The notes beneath the pieces were generated by a model. The model was not told the DNA's origin. It saw only the letters and a program-made list of their open reading frames with translations, and made no database searches. A stretch of 64,000 bases of DNA from Puniceicoccaceae bacterium (lineage in GTDB: Bacteria > Verrucomicrobiota > Verrucomicrobiia > Opitutales > Coraliomargaritaceae). Shown here one piece after another: positions 1 to 9,799 of the stretch. The DNA lies in assembly GCA_018402305.1 (NCBI GenBank), contig JAGYJE010000007.1, positions 62,001-126,000 of the forward strand, in the 5' to 3' direction. The translations under genes were made by a program, and so were the position numbers. Numbering within the stretch: the first letter of the stretch is position 1; the number at the start of each line of letters is the position of its first letter.

Positions 1-84
1 GACCGCGCCACGGTGATCGCTACCTCGCCGCTGGCCCCGCTCCTCGCGGCCCTCCGGGCAGATGGCTCTGCGCCGAGCCGTTAA
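1..84 (+). CDS. C-terminal end of an unidentified protein (partial)
   Basis: An open frame runs from the first base to a TAA and encodes 27 residues, rich in Ala, Leu and Pro, ending in APSR. It has no start in the window, so it would be the tail of a gene lying to the left. The family cannot be recognised from so short a piece, and a chance open frame is possible. Confidence 0.3.
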   Translation, partial: DRATVIATSPLAPLLAALRADGSAPSR

Positions 85-134
85 TTTTCCCTCACTATAT
101 CCACAATCATTATTCAGACCAGCTACTCAAACCT

Positions 135-269
135 ATGGGCGATAAATCACCAAAATCCAAACAGAAGAATCAAAACCAAAAGCAGAGCAAAACCAATGCG
201 GTGCAAAAAGAACGACAGCGCGTGATCGACAGCAAAAAAGCCGTCGCCCCCGCCGCGAAGAAAAAGTAG
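135..269 (+). CDS. Small basic Lys/Gln-rich protein (44 aa)
   Basis: This ATG-to-TAG frame encodes 44 residues beginning MGDKSPKSKQKNQ and ending in AAKKK. The composition is almost entirely Lys, Gln, Asn, Ser and Ala, so it is very basic and probably unstructured. Similar tiny MGDKSPKSKQKNQ-type proteins are, from memory, widespread and unassigned in Verrucomicrobiota and some other bacteria; a nucleic-acid- or ribosome-associated role is only a guess from the charge. It stands alone, 42 bp from the convergent stop of the YhaM-like gene. Confidence 0.6.
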   Translation: MGDKSPKSKQKNQNQKQSKTNAVQKERQRVIDSKKAVAPAAKKK

Positions 270-311
270 GACGGCGACAGTAACCCGCGCAGATACGCTG
301 CGTTTACCGCC

Positions 312-1295
312 TCAGCTTTTGTCCGGCGGGGTGAGCAGCACCCGCGTTTGCAGGCCAGCGAGATAGTCCGAAAAGGCGTCACCCTCGGGTGCGTTGCGGA
401 GGACGCGTTGGACCATGCCCATTTTCGCGTCGAGATTGTCGATCATGGAGACAAAGACCGCCTCCGGCGTGGCGGCCATGGCGGCCGCGCCCCATTCCTT
501 TTCGCCCTGGTGGCTGAGGATGATGTGCTCCAGGCGCTCGGTCAGATCGGCGTTCAGCTTGCTCTGGAGGGCCGCCTTGCGGGCGGTGCGGAAGCCCAGC
601 ACGACGTGCCCATGCAGGGTGCCGATGCGGCTGACCTTGGCGGCGAAGTCGCCCTCATACTCCTCTAGTTTGCCGATGTCGTGCAGAAGGATGCCGGCAA
701 TGGCCAAGTCGGCATCGACCTCCGGGTAAAGCGGAAGGAGGGCCCGGGCGGCGCGCACCATGTGGGTGGTGTGCTCCAGCAGGCCGTGGCGGTAGGCGTG
801 GTGCATGCTTATGGCGGCGGTTCCCGTGCGGAAACGGTCGCCAAGGTCCTCCATGACCCGCTCCACCGTTTCGCGGATTTGTGGGTGGCTGATCGCCGCG
901 ATGGCGTCTTCGACATGCGCCCAGAGTGCTTCAGGCGCCTCCGGCGGCACTTCGACGAGTTGGCTGAGCATGCTGCGGGCCTCTTCGTCGTCCGCGTTGA
1001 CTTCTTCAGCGGCTTGCAGTCGCGGAGAAAAACGCTCCTGGTAATACTCCGTTTTACCGGAAACCCGCACAATCGAACCTTCGGTCACGGAATCGAAGGC
1101 GGCATAGACGGCGGAGTCGCCGAAACAGTTCGCGGTAAAGCTGCCCTTGGCATCACCCAGTTCCACGCTGAGAAAGGGGTTGCCGTTTTTCGCTGTTTTG
1201 ACGGTCTTGCGGCGCAGTATGAAGATACTGCGAAATGGGACCGCCATGTCGGGGTCCAACTGCTTCAGTTCCTGGACGGTTTTGTAATCACTCAT
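312..1295 (-). CDS. YhaM-like 3'-5' exoribonuclease (OB-fold plus HD domain)
   Basis: The 327-residue protein matches the architecture of the YhaM family, 3'-5' exonucleases acting on RNA and single-stranded DNA. An N-terminal OB-fold (about residues 15-110, with FLSVELGDAKGSF) would bind single-stranded nucleic acid. A C-terminal HD domain (about 155-300) carries HHAYRHGLLEHT and the metal-binding LLHDIGK. The length is close to the 310-330 residues usual for the family. The ATG start gives MSDYKTVQEL, the normal N terminus. It lies downstream of pfp on the same strand after a 160-bp gap, so co-transcription is uncertain. The family call is firm; the exact substrate is not shown by the sequence. 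Confidence 0.85.
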   Translation of the reverse strand: MSDYKTVQELKQLDPDMAVPFRSIFILRRKTVKTAKNGNPFLSVELGDAKGSFTANCFGDSAVYAAFDSVTEGSIVRVSGKTEYYQERFSPRLQAAEEVNADDEEARSMLSQLVEVPPEAPEALWAHVEDAIAAISHPQIRETVERVMEDLGDRFRTGTAAISMHHAYRHGLLEHTTHMVRAARALLPLYPEVDADLAIAGILLHDIGKLEEYEGDFAAKVSRIGTLHGHVVLGFRTARKAALQSKLNADLTERLEHIILSHQGEKEWGAAAMAATPEAVFVSMIDNLDAKMGMVQRVLRNAPEGDAFSDYLAGLQTRVLLTPPDKS

Positions 1296-1455
1296 GAGAA
1301 ATGGGGCAGGGTTAAGTATTGATCAGGTGCAAAATTCGCTAGGTCTTTGAGTAGCCGGGTTAGCTGTGCCGCTCGGTGCAGTGGTGTGGGTTTTCGGTAT
1401 CGTTGATACCCTCGGGGCAGGCGGCGGAGCCAACCTGCCTACGTAGTTGGCAAGC

Positions 1456-2697
1456 CTAATGCCCGGCTTGGGCGATATTGGCTCCTTTCGGCTGACCGAT
1501 GGCTTCGAGGAGCTCTTCGAACCACGGGGTGTCGATATTGAACGGCTTGCCACCGGCGATGCGGGGAAATTCGATGGCGCGGAGGATGTTGCGGTCGTCC
1601 TCATCGTGGCCGATCACGCCGCTCTCGCGGACCACCGCGCAATCGACGGCGAGGTCGGTGCAGCTTTTAATGAGGCGGATGTCCTCGACATTGGCCGGGG
1701 CGGCCCGGGCGAAGTAGCCGCTTTTTTGCACGAGCACTTTTTCGGCATCGAGCATGCGGGCGAATTGCTCGCCGAACCATTTGCCCGGGTTGACCGCGTC
1801 GAGTTTGACGTGGCCGAAGGCATCGCGCGGGATTGCTTCCCCGGCAGCCTCCATTTCCTTAAGGATGGTTTCCACGCCGGCCCCCTCCGAAATGAAGATA
1901 TTGACGTTGTCGTGGGTGTCCATGACCGCCTTGAGGCGTTTTGCCTCGGCCTGAATGTCGATTTCCATTTCCGGAATAAAGATGGCGTGCACCTCTTTGC
2001 GGGCCTCGGTCAGACCGATTGCCTCGGCCCACTCAAGGCGGTCGAGTCGCTTGCGGTAGGCATCCGCCGTGGCGGCCGTCAGCCAGCCACAGTTGCGCCC
2101 CATGACTTCGTGAATAATGAGCATGCGGGGATTGGCATTGTGCTCGGCCACGACGTTTTCAAAAAAGCGCGCCCCTTCCTCCGCAGCGGTCCAAGCGCCG
2201 AGACTCTGGGCGATGGGGAAGACGTCGTTGTCGATCGTCTTGGGCAGGCCGACGACCGTCAGATCATAGTCGTTATCCGCGAGGAAGGCTGCGAGGTCGG
2301 CAGCGGTCGTGTTGGTGTCGTCGCCCCCGATAGTATGGAGCACGTCTACTCGGTCCTTGGATAGCTGGTCGGCAGCAACCTTGAGCGGGTCCTGACCTTC
2401 CCGGATAAGGCCGCGCTTCAGGCAGTCCTTCACATTGGTCAATTTGACCCGGCTGTTGCCAATCGGGCTGCCGCCGTGGGCGTGGAGGGTGCCCGCTGTG
2501 GCGCGCACGGCTTCGGTCACTTCGATGCTATCACCGAGGAGCAGTCCCTTGTAACCGCCACGGTAGGCGATGATCTCGATATCCGGGTAAAGCTCGGTGT
2601 AGCGCTCGATGAGGCCACCGACGGCGGAGGAGAGGCAAGGCGCGAGGCCGCCGGCGGTGAGCAGGGCGACTTTTTTAACGGGTTTTGGTTCTGACAT
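1456..2697 (-). CDS. pfp: Pyrophosphate-dependent 6-phosphofructokinase
   Basis: This 413-residue enzyme interconverts fructose 6-phosphate and fructose 1,6-bisphosphate using pyrophosphate in the cytoplasm. The phosphofructokinase signatures are GGLAPC (16-21), GGDD (124-127) and PKTIDND (152-158). Asp at the second position of the GGDD motif, where ATP enzymes have Gly, is the accepted marker for PPi rather than ATP use. MGRNCGWL follows as part of the fructose phosphate site. Length is normal for the short PFP clade. With ppdK at 54.8 kb it suggests PPi-saving, reversible glycolysis. The ElbB-like gene lies 27 bp upstream on the same strand, so the two may be co-transcribed. Confidence 0.93.
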   Translation of the reverse strand: MSEPKPVKKVALLTAGGLAPCLSSAVGGLIERYTELYPDIEIIAYRGGYKGLLLGDSIEVTEAVRATAGTLHAHGGSPIGNSRVKLTNVKDCLKRGLIREGQDPLKVAADQLSKDRVDVLHTIGGDDTNTTAADLAAFLADNDYDLTVVGLPKTIDNDVFPIAQSLGAWTAAEEGARFFENVVAEHNANPRMLIIHEVMGRNCGWLTAATADAYRKRLDRLEWAEAIGLTEARKEVHAIFIPEMEIDIQAEAKRLKAVMDTHDNVNIFISEGAGVETILKEMEAAGEAIPRDAFGHVKLDAVNPGKWFGEQFARMLDAEKVLVQKSGYFARAAPANVEDIRLIKSCTDLAVDCAVVRESGVIGHDEDDRNILRAIEFPRIAGGKPFNIDTPWFEELLEAIGQPKGANIAQAGH

Positions 2698-2724
2698 AGT
2701 GGTAAGCGAACGTCGTGTGCCGGA

Positions 2725-3393
2725 TTACTTTTGAGAGACGAGCTGCAGGACAGCGGCGACAAGCCGGTTGATGCCTGCCTCGGCCTCCGTGATGGATTGG
2801 GCAAGCAGGTAGGCGGGGGTGGAGACGACGCGGTTTCCCTGATCGACGATGATCGTGTCGACCGGGCATTCCTGATGCTGGGCGCCTTTCGCTTTGAGCG
2901 CGGCGGCGATGTCTGCATCATTCCCAATCGTCAGGAGCACCTTTTGTTTCCCGAGTGCATGGGCTGCCAGAACGGGAGCGATGCACATGAAGCCCTGCGG
3001 GATGCCCTTGGCGTGTGCGGCTTGAATGAGGTCCTTGACGGCGGGATCGATATCATAATCAGGCCCGTCGAAGGCGAAGCTGGAGAGGTTTTTCGCGGCC
3101 CCATAACCACCCACATAAATGAAGGCATCAAAGTCGGTCGCGCGGATCTCATCGAGCGAGCGGACCGCCCCGCGGGCGATGCGCGCAGCCTCGGTCAGCA
3201 CATTGCGGTCCTCATCCTCGGTTATCCCGCCGCTACTGTGGTCGATAACATGCTTCTGGGCGATGTTGGGGGCGAGGCATTGCACGTCGGCACCCGATTT
3301 GTCCAAAGCGAGCAGGGTGAGGACCGATTCATTGATCTCCGAGCCGTCCAAATAGCCACAGCCGGAAAGAATAACAGCGACTTTTATCTTCAT
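2725..3393 (-). CDS. elbB: ElbB-like DJ-1/PfpI superfamily protein
   Basis: The 222-residue protein resembles ElbB, a class I glutamine-amidotransferase-like (DJ-1/PfpI) protein with reported glyoxalase activity in E. coli. Visible features are the N-terminal VILSGCGYLDGSEINE, the ED-rich acid patch, VGGYGAAKNLSSFA and the probable nucleophile elbow GFMCIAP near residue 135. I chose the internal ATG giving MKIKVAVILSG because that is where family homology begins; the open frame extends 12 codons further upstream. It is 27 bp upstream of pfp on the same strand and divergent from the helicase gene. The physiological substrate is not evident. Confidence 0.85.
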   Translation of the reverse strand: MKIKVAVILSGCGYLDGSEINESVLTLLALDKSGADVQCLAPNIAQKHVIDHSSGGITEDEDRNVLTEAARIARGAVRSLDEIRATDFDAFIYVGGYGAAKNLSSFAFDGPDYDIDPAVKDLIQAAHAKGIPQGFMCIAPVLAAHALGKQKVLLTIGNDADIAAALKAKGAQHQECPVDTIIVDQGNRVVSTPAYLLAQSITEAEAGINRLVAAVLQLVSQK

Positions 3394-3494
3394 ACTTTCA
3401 CGGAATAAGGTAATCCGTAGGGGCTGCAAGACTCGAAAAATTAAAGTCTGCGGGGTTGCCTAGGAGGCGATCTTTTGTCCGATTTGGGAGCTGT

Positions 3495-6400
3495 ATGTCG
3501 TCTATTCAAAAACCAGCCCCCACCTTCGACCGCCGATTTCTCATTGAGCTGGGCGATGGCGGCGTGCGGTTTCGCCAGGCCGAGCAACTTTTTGAGGCCC
3601 ACGCAGTGGAATCGGCAGAGTGGGAGAGCCCGGTCCTGAAGGGGCTGGTCAATGGAGGCGATGCGATTTACACCCCCGAGCTCAACCTGCGCTCGACGGT
3701 CTTTGCGAAAAACAGCTGCCAGTGTGTGGAGGGGAGCAAAGGAAAAGTCTGTGTGCATGCACTGGCAGCCGCCTTGTACTACGAGGCCCTCAAAGAGGAA
3801 GCGAAGTTTGCCCGGGTCGAACCGCCTGCCCCGGAGCCCGCGCCTGCGGCTCCCGAAGCCGCCCCGTCTGATCCCGAACCGGCACCCAAGTTGCGCTCCA
3901 TTCGTTTGCGGGCGGATGGGGTCCGCTTGCGTTTGCTCATCTTTCTCCCGCCCAACTTTGAGGCGGCGATCGGGCGCGATGCCATCGTCATAAAACTGGA
4001 CGCGGCAGTGGGTCGACAGATCCTGCCCCTCGGCAAGGTGAATTCGGGGCAAACCTACGCGGTGGACAGCAACTATCTGGGCGCTTTGCAGTGCATCGAG
4101 GAATGGTGCGGCGGCAAGCTGTCCAGCCTTCTGCAACTGACTGGGGGGCAGCTCCGGCGGCTCCTCGATCTCGTTCGCGACGAGCCTATCGTGTATTGGG
4201 TGAAGAAGCCCAATGCGCCCATTGAGTGGGTGGACGGCGTGCTGCCCGGCGTTTACGAGCATCTCGGCGAGCCCGAGACCGCCGCCGAGGCCCTGGATTC
4301 AGCGGAGCCGGTGGCCATGGAGCCGGAGCCGGAACGGCGCACTCCGGAGTCGGCCCCGCCGAGTCGAATCCAAAGCGGGGTGAGTCTGCGCGAGAAGGCA
4401 AAGCCGAATCTGCGCCGCATGGCCGAATCGAAAGGCCCGAAGCTATGGCAGGCACGGCGCGAGGATTTTCCCGCTGCCTCGGCAGTGGCCGACTCGATGG
4501 AGGGCTACAGCGCAGACCGCGTGGTGGTGGATGGATCGACGAATTACATCGCCATTCGCCTGCCATCGGGCGACGCCGAGACCACGCAAACCCTGCGCAC
4601 GCTCCTAAAGAAAGAGGGCTTTCTCCTCGAACCGGGAAACCGCAAGTGGTGGCTGCGCGAGCGCCACAAGACGCTTAACTTTCTCGCCGCGCACTGGAAG
4701 GCCCTCGAGCAGGACTGGGCGGCTGTATTCACGAAGAACTTCCGCGAAAAGCTCTCGGCCGTGTCGATTTCGGCGCTCAGCGTGGAAGCGAAGGAGGATG
4801 CGGGTCAGTTCGCGCTCGATATTCGCCTCAGTCAGAGCACGGATGAAACCGCGCTCCGGCGCGCGCTGGCCAGCGGGCAGCATTACGTGGAAGGCGAGCG
4901 GGGCGAGATCACTTTGTTGGACAGCAAATCAGTCGATCAATTGCACGAAATCGAGCGGGCGGTGAGTGGGCAGGCGGACCGGCCCTTTACGCCAACCTTT
5001 AGCAAACGTATCGAAACGCAGGACCTCGCCGATGTGGAAGAGCTGCTCGATGAACTCTGTGCCGGCTGGCAACCACCCCAGGCCTGGCAGTCGCGAAGCC
5101 GTGCGCTCAAGGAGGTCGGCGCACTTGAAGCCGCGCCGGTGCGACCGGGCTTCGATGCGGTTTTGAGAACGTATCAACGCATCGGCGTGGCCTGGCTGTG
5201 GCACCTCTACCGCCATGAGCTGGGCGGGATTCTGGCAGATGAGATGGGCCTTGGTAAAACCCTGCAGGCACTCGCGCTGATCGAATGTATCCGTAAGGAA
5301 AATACGGCGCAGCCGGCGCTGGTTGTTTGTCCAGCCAGTCTTGTTGAAAACTGGCTGCGGGAGGCAAGCCGCTTCACGCCGGGGCTGCGTGCGATCAAAC
5401 ATCATGGGCCCAAGCGTGCGAAAGAGCCGGCCCGGCTGGAAAGTTGCGATCTCGTCATCACCTCCTACGGGACGCTGCGGCAGGATGCCGAGCTCCTTGG
5501 TACGATGGACTGGTGCGTGGTCATCGGGGATGAAGCGCAACACATCAAGAACCGCCGCAGTCAAAACGCACGCACGCTGACCCGTCTGCACACGGGTGGG
5601 CGATTCCTCCTGACGGGCACGCCGGTGGAAAATTCGCTCGACGACCTGCTATCCCTCTTCAGCTTTCTCATGCCCGGTTACTTGCAAAATCCTGGAGGTA
5701 AGCTCTCTCAGGACGACAAGGCCTGGCACAGCCAGCGCCAGACCGAGCGTGCCGCCGCCTACATCCTGCGGCGCACGAAAAAAGAAGTGGCCCCCGAACT
5801 GCCCGACAAGATCGAGAAGACCTTTTTCTGTGAACTGGGCAGTCAGCAGCAGCGTTTTTATCAGGACACATTGGAAAAGACCCGGCGCGACATCTTCAAT
5901 CTGGAAATGTCGGGGGCTAACAGTGGGCGCGTGCAGTTCGCCGCCTTCACTGAGTTGCTTCGATTGCGCCAGGTCTGTGTGGATCCGCGCATTCTGGACG
6001 ACACCTTCCCGGAAACGCATTCGGCCAAACTGGCCGCCTTCGATGAGGTGCTGGACGAGTGCCTCGATGCGGGCAGCCGGATGCTGGTCTTTTCCAGCTT
6101 TGTCACAGCGCTGCAGCTCCTCGCAGAGCATTTGGAGCGAAAGGGCCACCGCTTTTGCTACCTGGACGGGAAGACCAGGAACCGATTGGCGATCTGTGAT
6201 CAATTCAACGACGATGCCGGTATCCCCGTTTTCCTCATCTCGCTCAAAGCGGGCGGGACCGGGCTCAACTTGACGGGGGCCGATACCGTACTGCACTATG
6301 ATCCCTGGTGGAATCCCGCCGCGGAGGCGCAGGCAACGGACCGCGCCCACCGTATCGGGCAAACAAAAGTAGTCACGAGCATCAAGCTGATTGCGGCCGG

Positions 6401-6527
6401 CACGGTGGAGGAAAAAGTGCTGGAGTTGCAGGAACGAAAAGCTGAAATTTTGAAAGAGTTATTTGAGGAGTCCGAAGCGGCAAACAGCAAAGTAAGCCTT
6501 GAGGATATCAAAGGCCTCTTGGCCTAG
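3495..6527 (+). CDS. SNF2-family helicase with N-terminal SWIM zinc finger
   Basis: This 1010-residue protein is a Swi2/Snf2-type DNA-dependent ATPase that probably remodels nucleoprotein or helps transcription recycling, like RapA-type proteins. The N terminus carries a SWIM-type CxC...CxH cluster (C75, C77, C86, H88). A long middle region follows, including a Pro/Glu/Ala-rich linker. The helicase core starts near residue 555: Walker A DEMGLGKT (~582), DEAQ box (~679), LLTGTPVEN and a C-terminal helicase domain with [12 protein letters not shown] and HRIGQ. The ATG start is preferred because GGGAG lies five bases upstream; an upstream TTG would add 13 residues. It is divergent from elbB and has no obvious operon partner. 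Confidence 0.9.
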   Translation: MSSIQKPAPTFDRRFLIELGDGGVRFRQAEQLFEAHAVESAEWESPVLKGLVNGGDAIYTPELNLRSTVFAKNSCQCVEGSKGKVCVHALAAALYYEALKEEAKFARVEPPAPEPAPAAPEAAPSDPEPAPKLRSIRLRADGVRLRLLIFLPPNFEAAIGRDAIVIKLDAAVGRQILPLGKVNSGQTYAVDSNYLGALQCIEEWCGGKLSSLLQLTGGQLRRLLDLVRDEPIVYWVKKPNAPIEWVDGVLPGVYEHLGEPETAAEALDSAEPVAMEPEPERRTPESAPPSRIQSGVSLREKAKPNLRRMAESKGPKLWQARREDFPAASAVADSMEGYSADRVVVDGSTNYIAIRLPSGDAETTQTLRTLLKKEGFLLEPGNRKWWLRERHKTLNFLAAHWKALEQDWAAVFTKNFREKLSAVSISALSVEAKEDAGQFALDIRLSQSTDETALRRALASGQHYVEGERGEITLLDSKSVDQLHEIERAVSGQADRPFTPTFSKRIETQDLADVEELLDELCAGWQPPQAWQSRSRALKEVGALEAAPVRPGFDAVLRTYQRIGVAWLWHLYRHELGGILADEMGLGKTLQALALIECIRKENTAQPALVVCPASLVENWLREASRFTPGLRAIKHHGPKRAKEPARLESCDLVITSYGTLRQDAELLGTMDWCVVIGDEAQHIKNRRSQNARTLTRLHTGGRFLLTGTPVENSLDDLLSLFSFLMPGYLQNPGGKLSQDDKAWHSQRQTERAAAYILRRTKKEVAPELPDKIEKTFFCELGSQQQRFYQDTLEKTRRDIFNLEMSGANSGRVQFAAFTELLRLRQVCVDPRILDDTFPETHSAKLAAFDEVLDECLDAGSRMLVFSSFVTALQLLAEHLERKGHRFCYLDGKTRNRLAICDQFNDDAGIPVFLISLKAGGTGLNLTGADTVLHYDPWWNPAAEAQATDRAHRIGQTKVVTSIKLIAAGTVEEKVLELQERKAEILKELFEESEAANSKVSLEDIKGLLA

Positions 6528-6589
6528 CGGCACTTTCGTCATCGATGCCGAATTGGTTGGCGTGATTCGAGCAGGCCCCTTCCCACCTG

Positions 6590-6715
6590 GCAAGCCCTTC
6601 GGCTTTGCTCAGGAGAGCCAGGTGACCTTCCCCCGAGGGGAAGGAGTTTTCTGCCGTAATTCCTCACCTCTCCGAGGGGAGGGGGACCGCGCGCAGCGCG
6701 GTGGAGGGGTGCCCG
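6590..6715. repeat. Cluster of three hairpin-forming inverted repeats between helicase and patB
   Basis: The convergent gap of about 200 bp contains CCTTCCCC/GGGGAAGG with a 3-base loop (6626-6644), an imperfect CCTCTCC/GGGGAGG pair (6667-6683) and ACCGCGC/GCGCGGT (6686-6702). No T-run follows, so this is more likely a dispersed palindromic element than a Rho-independent terminator, though the hairpins could protect both converging transcripts. Confidence 0.6.
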
Positions 6716-6731
6716 CAGGCTTGGGGACTAC

Positions 6732-7880
6732 TCAGCTGCCGCCCAAGGCCTGCTTCATCCTGGCCAAGCCCGCCTCGAGCGTGGCCCGGGGACAGCCGAA
6801 ATTGAGACGCAGGTGCTGGGCTGCGCCGAAGGGGGTGCCGTCCGAGAGGCCGACGCCGTGCCGCTCAAAGTGGGCCAGTGGCGCTTTGAGAGCGAGCGGG
6901 CTCACGTCGAACCAGGCAAGGTAGGTGGCCTCCATCGGACGGAAGGTAATCTCGGGCATTTCGTTACGAACGAAATCACAAATCAACTGGTAGTTGCCGC
7001 GCAGGTAGGCCAGCAGGGCCTGGCGCCAGGGTTCGCCATGATTGTAGGCGGCGGTTAGGCCGGCATAGCCGAAACAATTAACTTCCGTGATGATGCCGCG
7101 AATCGTCTCCTCGAAGCGACTGCGGAGCTGTGGATTTTCGATGATGGAAAAGGCGCAAGCCAACCCGGGCAGGTTGTAGGTTTTGCTGGGTGCCATGAGC
7201 GTAACGGCGCGCTTGGCAATCGATTCGTTGAGCGTTGCGGTGACGGTGTGGCGGACCGTTTCCTCGAAGACAAGGTCGCAGTGAATCTCGTCGGAAATCA
7301 GAATAAGGTCATGGCGTTCACAAAACTCCCCGAGCGCGGTGAGTTCCGCCCGGTTAAAAACACGCCCGACCGGATTATGAGGGCTACAAAGGATGAATAG
7401 CCGCGTGTTTGGCTGAATGGTGGCTTCCATGGTCTCAAAGTCCAGAGTCCACTGGTCGTGAGCATTGAGGCAGAGCGGCACTTGAATCAACTCGCGCTTG
7501 GCGTAGTCCGGGGCGCTCAAGAAGGGAGGGTAGACCGGTGTGGCCGTCATGACCGACTCATCCGGACGGGTGAAGGCGTGGCAGCAGAGATTGATCGCAG
7601 GGACCAGCCCAGGAAGGAAGTTGAGCCAGGACGCCCGCGCTTCGTATTGATGGTCGCGTTGCAGATAGTTTAGCACCGCCTCGGTCGGGGCGGCATGCGG
7701 TATTGTGTAGCCGAATACACCGTGGTCGAGGCGGTTTTGCAGGGCCTGAAGAATCTCGGGTGCCGAGGTGAAGTCCATATCCGCAACCCAGAGCGGCAAA
7801 ACGTCGCGGCCCCTGTATTTGTCCCATTTGAGGCTACCAAAGCCCTCGCGGTCAGGGCAGCTGTCGAAGTTATAATGCAT
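6732..7880 (-). CDS. patB: PatB/MalY-type PLP aminotransferase-fold C-S lyase
   Basis: The 382-residue protein belongs to the MalY/PatB branch of fold-type I PLP enzymes, commonly cystathionine beta-lyases releasing homocysteine, pyruvate and ammonia. The N terminus with WVADMDFTSAPEI is diagnostic, followed by CSPHNPVGRVF, the PLP-phenol-binding SDEIHCDL (196-203) and the Schiff-base lysine K233 in PSKTYNLPGL. Length is typical. It is the last gene of a leftward run behind tmk (22-bp gap) and the PfkB kinase. Whether it acts in methionine metabolism or as a transaminase cannot be decided from sequence. Confidence 0.87.
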   Translation of the reverse strand: MHYNFDSCPDREGFGSLKWDKYRGRDVLPLWVADMDFTSAPEILQALQNRLDHGVFGYTIPHAAPTEAVLNYLQRDHQYEARASWLNFLPGLVPAINLCCHAFTRPDESVMTATPVYPPFLSAPDYAKRELIQVPLCLNAHDQWTLDFETMEATIQPNTRLFILCSPHNPVGRVFNRAELTALGEFCERHDLILISDEIHCDLVFEETVRHTVTATLNESIAKRAVTLMAPSKTYNLPGLACAFSIIENPQLRSRFEETIRGIITEVNCFGYAGLTAAYNHGEPWRQALLAYLRGNYQLICDFVRNEMPEITFRPMEATYLAWFDVSPLALKAPLAHFERHGVGLSDGTPFGAAQHLRLNFGCPRATLEAGLARMKQALGGS

Positions 7881-7902
7881 GGCCGTCTGGTAATTGTCTG
7901 TT

Positions 7903-8529
7903 TTAAAGGCGCGCCTCTACGAGGGCGCCGATTTGGTTTTCGAGGGTTTCGACTTCTTGGCTCCCGTCAAGAATGACGAAGCGCTTCGGCTCACGGGCGG
8001 CCAGATCGAGGTAGCCCTGGCGGACTGCCTGGTAAAATTCGATGGCCTCTTGTTCCATGCGATCGAGTTGGCCAGCGCCGCGTTGGCGGATTCGGATCAG
8101 GCCCATCTCGGCAGGCAGGTCGATCAGGATGGTTAGATCCGGGCGAGTCGCGCCGACGGCAAAGTGGTTGATCGCATCGACTTGCCGCGGATCGACCGCA
8201 CGGGCCACGCCCTGATAAATGGTAGTCGAATCCATGAAACGATCACAGAGCACGATGGAGCCATCTGCCAGGGCCGGAGCAATCGTCTCGTGGACATGTT
8301 GGGCGCGGGCAGCGGCGAAGAGGAGCAACTCTGCTTCGGGCACCATGCCATGGCCGGCGGAATCGTGCTGGAGGAGTTGACGGATGGATTCACCCAACTC
8401 GGTGCCGCCCGGTTCGCGGGTTTGCAGGACCGAGTGGCCACCCGCTTCCAGGCGACCCCTGAGCCGGGCGATTTGCGTGGATTTACCACAGCCTTCACCC
8501 CCTTCGAATGTGATAAAAAGTCCGGCCAT
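7903..8529 (-). CDS. tmk: Thymidylate kinase
   Basis: The 208-residue enzyme phosphorylates dTMP to dTDP with ATP. It shows the P-loop FEGGEGCGKST (8-18), the substrate motif DRFMDSTTIYQG and a LID segment around RIRQRGAGQLDRM. Size and motif order are typical for bacterial Tmk. Its ATG shares one base with the stop of the upstream PfkB kinase, so the two are translationally coupled; patB follows 22 bp downstream. Nothing is abnormal. Confidence 0.95.
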   Translation of the reverse strand: MAGLFITFEGGEGCGKSTQIARLRGRLEAGGHSVLQTREPGGTELGESIRQLLQHDSAGHGMVPEAELLLFAAARAQHVHETIAPALADGSIVLCDRFMDSTTIYQGVARAVDPRQVDAINHFAVGATRPDLTILIDLPAEMGLIRIRQRGAGQLDRMEQEAIEFYQAVRQGYLDLAAREPKRFVILDGSQEVETLENQIGALVEARL

Positions 8530-9638
8530 TACCAGGAAGCGATAAACTCGGCGATCGTATCGAGCGAGGGGCTTTCCGCGGTCCGCACGTAGTAACCGGA
8601 GGTGGCTACAGCGACCGTCAGCGAGGCAGCGGGGGACAGCCCGAGGAGTCGAGCCGTGGAAAACCCGGCGTTGAAATGGTCGCCCGCTCCGGTTGTGATT
8701 TGAGGCTTTTCGCAGAAGGGGCCCGCCGCGTAGACGCTGCCCTCGCTGGTGGCGCAGGCGGCACCGGTCACTGGGTGCACCACGACCGTGTCGAGTGCCA
8801 GCGTTTCCCGAATGCGGGCCGCCATGACTTGAAGGTTTTCGGGCGTCGCCTCGAGCGGTTCGAAGCCGAGAAGCGCATCGACTTTTTCAGCCTCACGCAG
8901 GTTCAGGCCGAGGATGACTTCTCCAAAGGCACTGAACTTGGAGAAAATCTGGAGCACTTCGCGAATATCCGCATCGGAGCGCTTCTCGGGATCGGCCAGA
9001 TCGAAGAAGAAGCAGCGCTTTTTATCAGAGGAACAGGCTGGAAGCACCTTTTCAAGCAAGCGATTAAAGACGTCGGTAAGAAATGGAATCATCGTCCAGT
9101 TAACCATGGCAATGAGGTCAGCCTGATCGCAGATCTCGATGAGTTTTGCCTCGCCGGGAAGTTCACAGAGTCGTCCGTAAGTGATCTTGTCGAGACTGGC
9201 CATCGAACCCAGCATTATTTTGCCATCGTTGAATTCCGCGGCATGGGTCACACCTGGATCGGCGATCGAAATAGCGCCGGTCTTTGCCGCGAATTCCTGG
9301 AAGACGGGATGAATGATTTCAAGCCCGAGCGCCCCGAGATAGCGCACGTTGAGGCCTTGTGCGTGCTGCGCATTGGCCATGATGGGGCCGTTGCCGCCCA
9401 GTTTTTCTACGACCGGTGCCAGCTCAATGTTGGCACTTTTTCCCGCAGCGGAGGCGATGCGCTTGGCGAAGTCAGTAATCGTCGGAATGGCGCGAAACTG
9501 GTCGCCGGGTCCAGAGCGCTGATCGACCGGGTGCACGATAATGTCAACGAAGCCGTCCATGCCTACGAGGACCTTTTTCGATCCGGCAGAGGGGGCTTTT
9601 TCTTTGAGTTCTTGAAGGGTCTTGGGTGAGGCTTGCAT
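8529..9638 (-). CDS. PfkB-family carbohydrate kinase (paralogue of the kinase in the sugar locus)
   Basis: This 369-residue ribokinase/PfkB-fold kinase carries the N-terminal DGFVD (28-32) and the catalytic GAGD (317-320) followed by HFNAGF, so the catalytic base is present. It shares an unusual layout with the kinase at 27930-29018: DGFVD near the start, an EFNDGK strand in mid-protein and FFFDLADPEK versus MFFDFADIKK. The substrate is unknown; sugar or nucleoside kinase are both possible. It is the first gene of a leftward tmk-patB run and overlaps tmk by one base. Confidence 0.8.
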   Translation of the reverse strand: MQASPKTLQELKEKAPSAGSKKVLVGMDGFVDIIVHPVDQRSGPGDQFRAIPTITDFAKRIASAAGKSANIELAPVVEKLGGNGPIMANAQHAQGLNVRYLGALGLEIIHPVFQEFAAKTGAISIADPGVTHAAEFNDGKIMLGSMASLDKITYGRLCELPGEAKLIEICDQADLIAMVNWTMIPFLTDVFNRLLEKVLPACSSDKKRCFFFDLADPEKRSDADIREVLQIFSKFSAFGEVILGLNLREAEKVDALLGFEPLEATPENLQVMAARIRETLALDTVVVHPVTGAACATSEGSVYAAGPFCEKPQITTGAGDHFNAGFSTARLLGLSPAASLTVAVATSGYYVRTAESPSLDTIAEFIASW

Positions 9639-9799
9639 AAAATTGCGACGCGGAAGTGCGCCGGGCGAATGTGAGGATTCGAGCTTGGAAGTGGTGCAGT
9701 GTGTTGCGTGAAAAAAGTGAGAGTGAAAATTAGCAGTGGTTCCTCGGCAACCTATTTTCGTTCCTACATTCAGTTACCTGTACGATGCGATGCACCGCT

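Noticed and set aside
1447-2364. 305-codon + strand frame opposite pfp
   Set aside because: The complementary frame carries the complete PPi-phosphofructokinase signatures; this one has none.
3441-4262. 273-codon antisense frame within the SNF2 helicase gene
   Set aside because: It is a shadow of the helicase coding frame, starts and ends without regulatory context and has no family match that I can see.
6590-6715. Bidirectional Rho-independent terminator between the helicase and patB
   Set aside because: Hairpins are present but no T-run follows on either strand, so they are reported as repeats only.
8676-9629. 317-codon + strand frame opposite the PfkB kinase
   Set aside because: Reverse-strand shadow of a gene with clear catalytic motifs; composition is typical of complement translation.
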